NCBI GenBank assembly: GCA_021234155.1
Contig: JAJEKV010000021.1
Coordinates: 10,655,523-10,719,522, forward strand
Direction of reading: 5' to 3'
Origin: Isoetes taiwanensis
Lineage: Eukaryota > Streptophyta > Lycopodiopsida > Isoetales > Isoetaceae
Length of the DNA stretch: 64,000 nt
This document shows positions 56,801 to 64,000 of the stretch, piece by piece. Position 1 is the first letter of the stretch; the number at the start of each line of letters is the position of its first letter. A program made the position numbers and the translations under genes. Below the pieces are notes generated by a model. That model did no database searches. It was not told the DNA's origin and saw nothing but the letters and a program-made list of their open reading frames with translations.

Positions 56801-57047
56801 AGTGGAAACAGGTAGATGGTATAAGATACCAATGGAAGATCGGATCTGCAAATTGTGTGAAACTGGCAGTATTGAGGATGAAGATCATGTGTTTATTCAT
56901 TGTCCGGCATATAGTGATATCCGAACTAGATCTAATTTCCAGTTTTTTAATTTTCAAGCATTGTTTTCATTACCTTATTATAGTCTAGGACAGTATATTA
57001 AGACGGTGGACTCACACCGTAGCTTATTGCTTCAGATCTTATGTTAA
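53859..57047 (+). CDS. LINE ORF2: APE endonuclease, reverse transcriptase, CCHC knuckle (1062 codons)
   Basis: The frame is open from the codon after the ORF1 stop to 57047. Endonuclease: LNVSLWNAHGL (catalytic Asn), IFTETW (Glu), GDFNART and SDHMPLH (Asp-His). RT: RVHPIHKSGDRNSVHNYRTI, AGFREHHNTLDH, FIDFAKAFDTVSR, VRQGCPLSPTLFGLF, LLLYADDVVLLA and AKSKIMIFG. The C-terminal knuckle is CKLCETGSIEDEDHVFIHC. There is no RNase H. The first ATG in the frame (54187, in FMAACYF) lies after the Asn and Glu motifs of the endonuclease, so a full enzyme cannot start at an AUG. It must come from readthrough of the TAG, or from a non-AUG or re-initiation start. Confidence 0.92.
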   Translation, partial: GDWALNVSLWNAHGLHQAKINAAFDCWKEKDILIFTETWEHQSRSLPDVPGFVLVGHLWNEKFAGAGRGYGGIAVYSKVQIASSIHIISEDKNRQYIWLQVKTKGKDLFMAACYFAPLSATIYRSKEFSRDDPFQRLCADTLQFMSRGEVFLLGDFNARTSSEQSKTYVDVSDVQMQEIAEPLYSRNSEDKISNEMGDFLLELGTICQLKIVNGISKFPESGSFTCMNHSGASAIDYLLASSLDMVHACYVGTKMPESDHMPLHVKLKSNHIVAATAHLPFHPRFKINYKLNWPYRVLIEEMVAQFSWTDMVSSDAKHFTNLIRQAAGKVFGFTKQFVPGRPCNSWWDNECKEARSKLPSRCIRKPSWYKKLLRAKKRSYLQGKQLELTEHLRESLKAFWNLLNKKSDQPALDMDALLKMVQDIYTKSESEGMPIIALDVDLFSEADVKEAISGMENNKPHDLDGLCIELFKWGGEGTIHVLTRLLNMGIRQGLPTEWKMNRVHPIHKSGDRNSVHNYRTILISSIFSKILGSLLESKLNAWAEENMKRSMCQAGFREHHNTLDHAMTLRVLVEKAKTPNSALYVAFIDFAKAFDTVSRRGLSERMIQFAVPEEIRYAVSQLYAEVLVRLSHKMDTVVKNTIGVRQGCPLSPTLFGLFIDELDEWIRARSLSGTRLGSYVLQLLLYADDVVLLANRKQVLQAHLDHLRLFYEAKQMTVNIAKSKIMIFGTRDKPAFLYQEQEIEIVESYKYLGIDFSARYNWKECVKRRATGGKSALYSMQAKCSKISLHDWALKKKLFKSMVQPVLLYGVPVWGPTISARLWGQIEAVQKLFLREELGVKIQTPYAIILAEAGMFPLELEALYQTINFVNRIRGQSHDRLSHQAMMASEQQGWMHDVIQWASRWGVQASNWPECKTDARTLVEKLAIGRLWENPGSRMRHYSLNVNPMQEYKHQGYLLADIPRSMKHIIARYRTSSHRLEVETGRWYKIPMEDRICKLCETGSIEDEDHVFIHCPAYSDIRTRSNFQFFNFQALFSLPYYSLGQYIKTVDSHRSLLLQILC

Positions 57048-57063
57048 CATGTACTAAGTGCTC

Positions 57064-57096
57064 CATGGCCTTTTAGGGCCCAAGAGAGCTAGATCA

Positions 57097-57127
<31 letters not shown>
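57064..57127 (+). repeat. LINE-2 3' end: stem-loop and AAT repeats
   Basis: GGCCTTTTAGGGCC, the counterpart of GGCCTCTCGAGGCC in LINE-1, is followed by a run of AAT units (57095-57127). Confidence 0.75.
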
Positions 57128-57889
57128 TCACGTAACATGATCATAATGAGAATAATATCTAAACCTAATCACATACACCTAACTTATAGTTAGGGTTCAT
57201 TGATTAGGGTTCAAGATCTAAACTGAGGGTTCTAGAATGGCTCTACTAGAGACATGAAATGCTAACTCATCTGGAATCCTAGCTTCCAGATGATCTACCA
57301 AGAACTCTATTCCAAATACCTGCTCCTGGAGAACTCCCTCCTGCTCCCGGCGTCTCCATGGCCTTCAAGGTGTTCGAAGTAGCTCCCAGTCCTACTGATG
57401 TGCTCACGCTCTGGGGGCTGCTATGCTATGCTGTGCCACAGCAAACGGTTCTCAAAATGGAGTTTCGAGCACGAACAATGTTCCCAGACTGTTGGAGCAA
57501 AAAAAATTGGCCTAGGGTTAGGGTTTAGGCCTTTATAGGTTAGGGTTCACATGTTATGCCACATGGCTCCAATGGGGTGCTCCCATGTGGTGGGTGCCCA
57601 ATATGGCAGGGCCATGTGAAAATGGCCCCATGCCTAATGTTGGCTAAGTTATATGAATAACTTAATCATGCTCGCATTTCCATCAACTATGGTGTACAAG
57701 GCTACTAAAGTAGACTTGTACAGTGACGTAGCCCAGAAATATACATATTTATGGCATATATTTCTGGGGAACGTCACAAAAGGGGCTATAATGACTAGTA
57801 GGACCACTTAAGACAGGTGAATAAAGATGGATCAAGGGTGCACCTGCCATAGAAACATAGAAACTTATTAGAAAAAACATATTAATCCA

Positions 57890-58345
57890 TTTTCCCATGC
57901 TTTTTTTTACTTCCCTTTCCCCTTTCTTCACCCTTTTTCTCTTCTCATTTTTCTCGTGCCTTCCCCCTTTCTTTTTTTCCTCTTCCCTTTTTCCTCGTGC
58001 CATTTTACAAGTTCCCTTTCCCCCTCTCTTTCTCTTTTTCCTTTCCTTTTCCTTCTGATGCGCTTTTTCCTTTCCTTTCTCTTTCGATGCACTTTTTCCC
58101 TTCCTTTCTTTGCACCCTTTTCTCGTTCCCCCTTTCCCCTCCTTTTATCTATTTTTCCCACCCTTTCCCTCTTCCTCTTTTTTCGGTGCCTGTTTTCCCT
58201 CATTTTTCCCTTTTCCCATGCCATTTTTCCCTTTCCTTTTGCCATTTGCTCACCCTCTCTCTTTCCCTTTTTTCATGCCTGTTTTTCCTTTTTTCCCGTC
58301 TTTTTGTCATTCCTCCTCCCTTTCATTTTTTCCCTTCCTCTTAAG
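57890..58345 (+). repeat. Polypyrimidine tract 2
   Basis: This C/T-rich tract shares phrases with tract 1 (TTCACCCTTTTTCTCTT and TTTTTCTCGTGCC). It lies on the far side of the LTR, so the two tracts may be parts of one array parted by the LTR insertion. Confidence 0.9.
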
Positions 58346-58890
58346 AGATCAAAGCATGATCAATCATGGTGATAGAAAGTCGTGCGATAAATCTCGGTCT
58401 TCGGATGCAATCAAATGATGTAGGCCATTCAAATTAAGGCTTGATCGAAGACGATATAACATTATAAGATAAGATTATTATATATGACGGAATAAAACCT
58501 GGAAATCCTTCCTTTTTTCTTACTAATGCACAAGACTATAATTTCATAATTCATTAATCCAAAGGCATGTAAGAGAAATACATCGAGTACAGTTTTAATT
58601 ATGATGACAAATTAAGTTAGCATGTTTTGAACCATCCTGCAAAGGTGCTACTTGAAGGAACTTGCATCTTCGCCATAAAGTTGTATTGAATTAGGGTTGT
58701 GGAAAGATCATTTCTAACAAGAATTATTACGATTTTGTATCTATTGAATATTTGGTTAATTATTATGATTTTGTATCTATTGAATATTTGGTCAAGTCTT
58801 GGTTTTGGTCAAGGTAGAGTTATTGTTTGTGAAGGAACTTGCAAATTGGTGCCATAAATGTATATTAGATTGGAAAAAGGTTGTTTCTAA
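58346..58890. other. Intergenic, AT-rich, with a short tandem duplication
   Basis: GATTTTGTATCTATTGAATA occurs twice in tandem (58731 and 58769). No gene is seen. Confidence 0.45.
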
Positions 58891-58891
58891 C

Positions 58892-59030
58892 GTAGCTCAA
58901 GAATTTCCATGATTTCTAAATATTTGGTGCTCCTAAGTGTAAAATAGAATGAGAATAGAGTAGCTCAAGAATTTCCATGATTTCTAAATATTTGGTGCTC
59001 CTAAGTGTAAAATAGAATGAGAATAGAATA
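58892..59030 (+). repeat. Tandem duplication of 68 bp
   Basis: The unit GTAGCTCAAGAATTTCCATG ... AATAGA occurs twice in succession (58892 and 58960) and runs into the tail of the minus-strand LINE. Confidence 0.92.
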
Positions 59031-60125
59031 GAATAAAGTTTTTATCGTCCACAGAGACCAATTGGCCTATGGGACCCAAACAGAGGCTTAACAAAGCGTG
59101 ATTCTTGTCAGGGTTAACCCCCCTCCCCCCCCCTTGAAGAAGGGTTGTTGGGGAAAAAATGGATGAGGAATAGGTTTGCCGTCAAATTGTACAAATACAA
59201 ATACAAATACAAATACAAATACAAATACAAATACAAATATAAATACAAATATATATATCGTGGGGGAGATATATGTACACGTATCAGGCAAGTGCCCGAG
59301 GACCGAGCTGATCTCAGCGATCCATGATCCCTTGAAGGTATGATCCCAACCTTCGTACCGTGCACATGCTTAACATCTCATGCAGGGGCTGGCCAGGGCA
59401 GACCAACTCAGCATAGCATATCCGAATGTCATTACATGCCGAACAACTTTGAAGGGTGTGGCATCCTCTTCCACAGCTCCAACCTGGCAGTGTTGGCAAA
59501 GCCTCTCCTGACGCGGCTCCCCAATCCATCTCCCTGTCTCAATCCGGAGATGGTGTGCACCTGTGCCGATAGAGGCAATGGATCTGTGCTTTTTTATGGG
59601 TATATGAGTGCACATGTAGTATTGCGGGCCCTGCTTCAACATGGGATTTATGTGGCGTTGATGATGTGCCGTCTTGACCTGTTCAAGGGTGCTGGCATCC
59701 CATAGGTTGCTGAGGAAGCATGTGTCAAGGTATTGTCTGAGGGTGTGGCGATTTGCCTCCTGTGCTCCTGTGCTCCTACACATTCCATCTGGCCAGCCAC
59801 AGTGTAAGCGAGGTTAATCACCTTCTGGAAGTAGACGATGTGTCTATTAAGCCCCTCCTCCTTCCCCAGAAGAGGCAAGAAACCTGTTTCCCCAGCGACA
59901 AAGATCTCGGTATGGGACTGTAGACTTCACCCCCAGGGTCCATGCCAAGAAAGCTTTCTGCACCTGCTCCAAGTCATTCCAAGTGGCGAGGGAAATCACC
60001 GGGCCCCAGCACCTTGAATAGATGCGATTGGTGGGCCCAATCATACAGCTCTGCCTTGTGGCTATTGTTCTGCATTGCATAGAGTGCCTTCCAACCTGCT
60101 GCAGCTCGCAGCCGAATCCTCTCTA
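59011..60125 (-). mobile_element. LINE ORF2 C-terminal part and ATTCT tail, minus strand
   Basis: On the minus strand the relic reads from about 60125: NRIYSRCWGPVISLATWNDL, QKAFLAWTLGVKSTVPY, then (59790-59390) LWDASTLEQVKTAHHQRHIN, THIPIKKHRSIASIGTG and CQHCQVGAVEED. The 3' UTR includes an ATTTGT repeat. The tail has GGTCTCTGTGGACGATAAAA and ATTCT units (59011-59060). Frameshifts make it dead. It belongs to the ATTCT-tailed family. Confidence 0.8.
59188..59255 (+). repeat. Hexanucleotide microsatellite (ACAAAT)
   Basis: About ten ACAAAT units lie inside the 3' UTR of the minus-strand LINE. Confidence 0.95.
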
Positions 60126-60126
60126 A

Positions 60127-60350
60127 AATATCCTATTTCAAATGCCATTGACCCTGCACTTACCAGTAAATAGGCCATAGCCTGCCATCAAACACCAGAT
60201 TATTACTGCAATAAAAATGACAATTTGCCTCTCTACCAAATATCCAATTTCAAATGCCATTGAGCCCGCACTTACCAGCAAATAGACCATAGCCTACCAT
60301 CAAACACCAGATTATTTCTGCAATAAAAATGACAATTTGCAGCAGATTGT
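60127..60350 (-). repeat. Tandem duplication of about 110 bp containing a small exon-like unit
   Basis: 60127-60238 and 60239-60350 are close copies. On the minus strand each reads TTTTTATTGCAG, then an open AATAATCTGGTGTTTGATGG stretch (IIWCLM.GYGLF.G), then a GTAAGTGC donor. It looks like a duplicated 45-bp exon of a membrane protein. Other minus-strand pieces (SFFICAFRLYIAVMIMVSRY, then 60640-60520 LPMLRAGILIFCVVALVLMI) are also hydrophobic. I cannot name the family; CASP-like is only a guess. Confidence 0.5.
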
Positions 60351-60699
60351 ATCTGGAAACCATAATCATAACTGCAATGTAAAGCCTGAAAGCACAAATA
60401 AAAAAAGATATATTACCAACCCTAGGAAACACATTGAGTTTTTTTTTTCTCAGCACTCACTTGAAAGAAGTGACAAGCTTCTATTTGGCAGTTCTGTCAG
60501 TGAAAAGTACGCCAGGAGGAAGAGTAAGAAAAAATTGTGAAGCATCAATGACGGATGATTCCTTGTTAGCAATCATGAGAACAAGAGCAACAACACAAAA
60601 GATCAGTATACCAGCTCTTAACATTGGTAAAGTGAGCCTGAAATCCCTTTTTATTTTGAACCCAATGCCAGGGTAGAGATCTGGATTTTCATTTGGATA

Positions 60700-61080
60700 G
60701 CCATTTTATCTGCAAAAATCTCTATGTTCTTGAACATATTCATGTATGTATATATGGCCAACAAAACTTTCTACATCCTCTAGTGTTAAAAAATAGGGAA
60801 AATTGCAAAAAATACTAACCTTGACTTACCAAAATACCTCAAATGAAGCTGAACTGGGGATTGCTTGTGAATATACCAACTAGCATATGCAGCATCATCT
60901 ACTTTCTATCCTTTCCTCTTAAATTGTTTTTTATCAACCAAAGACCACAGACAACTCAACTTGGTGCTTAATGTGGATTTTATTCCTATATCTTTAGTGC
61001 AATATTGTCCTATTGAGAACTCAGTGAACTCCTATTCCACAAAGATACTTTGCACAAACGAAAGGATGGAAATGTCATAA
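60700..61080. other. Intergenic, nothing recognised
   Basis: No gene or element is seen. Confidence 0.4.
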
Positions 61081-61081
61081 A

Positions 61082-61390
61082 GTCGCTTACCTTTTTCACA
61101 AATCGTTAAATCAAAATGCCGAGGTGAGTCGCTTGCCTTCTCAAAATTGCCCAATCAAAATGCCAAGGTACCATCACCCCATTTAGGGAAAAACTCCAAA
61201 ATGCCCTTATGTTTTGCTGAATTTCATCAGATGCCCCTGAGTTTTTATCATTTCACCAAATGCCCTTGGTCAACGTATAATGTATTTTGTATTTTTGAAA
61301 ATTATTCAAATACCCTTAAGATTTATGTTAATTCTTCAAAATGCCCTTATTTTTCTTCCATATTCCCAAAATGCCCTTATGTTTGAGTAT
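61082..61390 (+). repeat. Spaced AAAATGCCCTTA-type motif array
   Basis: About eight variants of CAAAATGCCCTTA occur between 61113 and 61380 at intervals of about 30-50 bases, beginning with a 44-bp tandem pair (GTCGCTTACC and GTCGCTTGCC). It looks like a decayed minisatellite upstream of the BTB gene. Confidence 0.65.
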
Positions 61391-61850
61391 TGCATGGTCT
61401 TTTACGGCTAGTCTCAATTTCTTCATTGAAGCAAAGGTTGAACCTTGTTGCAGTTCCATAGCTAAACTAATAGATATAGGAAATTTCTATAGGAATTAAA
61501 AACCCTTCTGCAAGTAGAAGAGATTTCATTGACAAAACAGAAATTCTTCATATAAGATCCAAAAATCAAGCATCGCCCAATGAATCCTGGCTTCAAAAGA
61601 AAAGAAAACTAACCTAACAACCTCTAGATGTCAGGTCAGTATAAACTTATGATTTTGGTCTATGGAAGAATCTCGGACATGGAAATTTTCACCCGAGAGC
61701 TGAGTAGCTTGAAGTATTACGAAAATGAATAGGACTATCGACCTTACCAGGCCATTATTCCCTGCGATTTTACTCCCAGAAACGATTGGTGTTCCCTTTT
61801 CACAACATTTGAATTACGCCGAGAATCCAAGCGACAAGCAGAGCCTTAAG
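61391..61850. other. 5' flank of the BTB gene
   Basis: No TATA box can be fixed with confidence. The last 60 bases (GAATTACGCCGAGAATCCAA) probably belong to the 5' UTR. Confidence 0.35.
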
Positions 61851-61898
61851 ATGAGGATTGTACATTCCAATCCAAGTCCCAGCTATGGCTATGAGTAA
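61851..61898 (+). promoter_or_regulatory. Upstream ORF overlapping the BTB gene start
   Basis: ATG at 61851 (A at -3) opens 15 codons (MRIVHSNPSPSYGYE) and stops at 61896-61898, 14 bases into the main frame that starts at 61885. If transcribed it would compete with the main start. Confidence 0.5.
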
Positions 61899-63150
61899 TG
61901 GAACGGAGGCGCCTTCCAGGTCTTTCAAGCTTGCAAAAAAAATGGATAGGGTTCAAATGCAGCCCCTTCATCTGCCCTCGATCTGTGAGAAGATGCTAGA
62001 TGATGCCACTTATTCCGACATCATCTTTCAATCTGGGGAAGATTTGACACCAGCCCATCGTTGTATCTTGGCAGCCATATCCCCTGTTTTTAGGTCAATG
62101 TTTGAGTCTGGATTTGTGGAGCAGAAAACGAATAAAATTTTGTTAGAGGACATGGATACAGATATGCTGAGAGCATTTCTTCGCCTCATCTATGGCGGCA
62201 AATTGGATGGAGCAGCTATGGCCAAATATGGCCTGGGGATTTTGGGTGCATGCCATAAATATTGCTTGCCCTTGCAAATCAAGCAAGCATGTGTTGAGGC
62301 TTTATCCCAGCTCATAACCATAGAAAATTGCATTTCCTTTTTAGAACAGGCAGATCTGTATTCAGAGGTTGATCTTGCACAAAACTGCAAGAACTTCATA
62401 GCATCAAATCTTTCTCAGATTGTGTCTACTAATGGGGTGGAGCTTGCGCAGCGAAATCCTGACCTATTCATAAATCTTGTGAAGGACAGGCTGCCACCAG
62501 AAGGTTTTAGAGAATTCAACATGTGGTACAGAAGATACAACACTAGAAAGGTAAGCAAGCATAAGGTTCTTGTTCCAGTTAATGCTACAGTGTCAGCCAT
62601 CATCACACAGTTGAAGCAGCAGCTAGCATTTAAATCTAGGAATCATCTTAGGGTCATTAGCATTGAGAATCACTGCGTCAAGCGCATATATGCGAAGAAG
62701 GATCTGATATGCAAAATTGCAGGAAATGAGAAACTGAGGGCAGAAGAGATACCTGGAGGAGAGAAAAGCATGGAAGGTGGTAATGGGTATTATGTTGCAT
62801 GTGTTTGCCATTTTAAGACTGCAGCATGGTCCTATGAGGCCTTTGGAGAGCCATTCACCATGTGGGTTAATGTGCATGAAAGTGCTAGAAGGTTGAAAGA
62901 ACGTGTGCGCATTAGATTGGATATGAAGGAAGAAGAGTGGGAGACAAATCTCAGGCTAGCGCGATTTCCTGTTTCAGATGATACTGTGCCTCCAGAGTTG
63001 GAGAGATATGTTCCTCCTGTCTACCTTGAAGACAGTTGTCTGCTGGCCACCTTGATTGATAAAGCAAATGGCTCCATGGTTCCCTTGGGAATTCACCATG
63101 TTGAGAAGGTTAAGTCCTTCTCTCGTACTCGTCTTCTCGAATCACTTTGA
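61885..63150 (+). CDS. BTB domain protein fused to USP7/UBP12-type C-terminal ubiquitin-like region, 421 aa
   Basis: Start at ATG 61885 (GCTATGG context); the frame is open 9 codons further but without an ATG. Residues 34-135 are a BTB/POZ domain (CEKMLDDATYSDIIFQSGED, AHRCILAAISPVFRSMFESG, LRAFLRLIYGG), and 136-205 a helical BACK-like part. Residues 224-411 resemble the last two ubiquitin-like domains of USP7 and plant UBP12/13 (USP7_C2): LRAEEIP (284-290), CHFKTAAW, FGEPF (320-324), a KERVRIRLDMKEEEW helix, YLEDS (380-384) and PLGIHH (400-405). The peptidase domain and the TRAF/MATH domain are absent. BTB proteins load substrates on Cullin-3 ligases, and the USP7 tail region binds targets and activates the peptidase. 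The fusion suggests a ligase adaptor that uses a deubiquitinase-type module. It is intronless, so possibly a retro-derived chimera. Confidence 0.75.
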   Translation: MAMSNGTEAPSRSFKLAKKMDRVQMQPLHLPSICEKMLDDATYSDIIFQSGEDLTPAHRCILAAISPVFRSMFESGFVEQKTNKILLEDMDTDMLRAFLRLIYGGKLDGAAMAKYGLGILGACHKYCLPLQIKQACVEALSQLITIENCISFLEQADLYSEVDLAQNCKNFIASNLSQIVSTNGVELAQRNPDLFINLVKDRLPPEGFREFNMWYRRYNTRKVSKHKVLVPVNATVSAIITQLKQQLAFKSRNHLRVISIENHCVKRIYAKKDLICKIAGNEKLRAEEIPGGEKSMEGGNGYYVACVCHFKTAAWSYEAFGEPFTMWVNVHESARRLKERVRIRLDMKEEEWETNLRLARFPVSDDTVPPELERYVPPVYLEDSCLLATLIDKANGSMVPLGIHHVEKVKSFSRTRLLESL

Positions 63151-64000
63151 ATCTTTACAAGTTAATCATCAGTATAGCAGTGCTGAAATCTTTCCTTAAA
63201 CTCGGTTTCTGGATTCATTTTGAAGCTTTGCAAGTTATTCTATAGGAGTGCATTCATCTCCAAATGGGATGAGAGCCAAAATTAGCTTAAATATCAGGTT
63301 ATTCTTTTCCTACTTGCTAACTTGTGAAGATACATCCTAGGACTGGCCATGTAGAAGGCAGTGATATAAAATGAAGTACCAATCCGTTCTTCAAGCAATT
63401 ATTTCCCCAAAATGTGTGTATTAATCTTTTCGTTGCAAACAATGATTGCTCCTTATAGATGACATTTCCTGCTCATTACTTACCAAAGAATACAGGTTCT
63501 TTATGTAAAAAACGTCTTCTTCCAAACTAGGAGTAAATCCCAATTCACCATTAGGCAAAGTTCTACGCATTTGCTTGCACTTCACCCAGGAAATGTTCTC
63601 ATTACATATGTATTTGTGTTTGATTTTCTTGAATTTTTCTGCTGGGAGACACATGATATGGTTGTACCGGAGACATGGGAAGATGGCAGTGATGGGTTCT
63701 AATTATATAGGATGCATGCAAGCACGACTAACCTCCTTCATTCTTAGTTATTTTCTTTATCTAATTTGTTTTGTTCGCACGCATATATCTTTGAAATAAG
63801 TATATAAACAATATGCGTTTCAAGTGCAATGCAACGAGAGCCCTGCCCATTTTCTTTGAAAGGATATGGTAATTGTTTAGAATGCACAGAGCTTAGATAT
63901 CTTAACGTCCTTGGCCTTTGCGTTTAGCCATAGGATTTGAATCCCAACCGTTGATTCCAAGATGTTATCCCTAGTAACATACATGGCCGAGTCTGTTATG
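63151..64000. other. 3' flank of the BTB gene
   Basis: This contains the presumed 3' UTR. A loose echo of the phrase TTTACAAGTTA/TTGCAAGTTATTC occurs at 63155 and 63226. No further gene is recognised. Confidence 0.4.

Larger units (their letters stand above)
53443..57143 (+). mobile_element. LINE with AAT-repeat tail and intact ORF2 (LINE-2 of this window)
   Basis: The body is 53453-57127. It is 5'-truncated inside ORF1, at a point matching ATCAGAGCA in LINE-1, and ends in AAT repeats. AACATGATCA occurs just before the body (53443-53452) and again after the tail (57134-57143), a probable 10-bp target duplication. ORF1 end, TAG and ORF2 share one frame. It sits inside the LTR at 52585-57778. 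With its full-length ORF2 frame it is the freshest LINE here. Confidence 0.88.
52580..57783. mobile_element. Solo LTR with 5-bp target duplication, split by a LINE
   Basis: TGTGACACTCC at 52585 and GGAACGTCACA ending at 57778 are the inverted-repeat ends of an LTR (TGTGAC...GTCACA). Both ends are flanked by AAAGG (52580-52584 and 57779-57783), a 5-bp target duplication. Without the LINE at 53453-57127 the LTR is about 1.5 kb. No gag-pol was found between the ends, so it is a solo LTR. The orientation is not known. Confidence 0.75.

Noticed and set aside
57928-58418. Long frames on both strands in the second polypyrimidine tract
   Set aside because: Same cause: low complexity leaves frames open on both strands.
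59088-59365. Repeating Tyr-Leu or Tyr-Lys peptides
   Set aside because: They come from the ACAAAT microsatellite read on either strand.
1-64000. CRISPR arrays, bacterial operons or phage genes
   Set aside because: No regularly spaced palindromic repeats were seen. The genes have introns and plant families, and the repeats are plant retroelements.

Overview
This is nuclear DNA from a land plant. It has spliced genes with GT-AG introns, a chloroplast-type ribose-5-phosphate isomerase-like gene, a plant LACS-like exon, a plant-style FCP1/NIF phosphatase-like gene, and a large load of nested retrotransposons. A decayed mitochondrial atp1 insert (36985-37370) has C where the conserved protein needs T at four codons, as expected of DNA from an RNA-edited mitochondrion. 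It also has T where C is needed at several others. That pattern, the LINE lineages and the DDE transposon family make me lean to a seed-free plant such as a fern, but this is inference.

Layout. 1-5592 and 19465-25041 are two same-strand copies of one composite: a minus-strand LINE fragment, a dead Ty1/Copia pol and a plus-strand LINE 3' part. Between them lie a DUF7869-like transposase relic (5592-6869), a pair of small paralogous genes (7011-7872, minus), a LINE with a TAA-repeat tail (about 8040-12055), an intact F-box gene (12717-13718, minus), and repeats. A 7.95-kb terminal-inverted-repeat DNA transposon (25868-33817) is inserted in an L1-type LINE (about 25750-36890). It carries a broken DDE transposase, an acidic two-exon gene and an FCP1/NIF-like gene.

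36985-45450 holds the atp1 relic, tRNA-derived SINEs, a second copy of a dispersed repeat, and a LINE copy with a textbook twin-priming inversion. 45455-46501 is a six-exon ribose-5-phosphate isomerase 4-like gene body (minus), with a LACS-like exon directly upstream on the same strand. 51101-51450 is a truncated Sm-F gene running into a heptanucleotide repeat. 52585-57778 is a solo LTR with a 5-bp target duplication, itself split by a LINE with an intact ORF2. The window ends with an intronless gene (61885-63150) that joins a BTB domain to the C-terminal ubiquitin-like region of USP7/UBP12.

The genes do not form a pathway. The main points are the BTB-USP7_C2 protein, a LINE whose ORF2 sits behind an in-frame UAG with no AUG of its own in two diverged copies, and a clustering of copy-to-copy differences at CAG/CTG trinucleotides. 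The last point means that some apparent frameshifts here may be consensus errors rather than real mutations.
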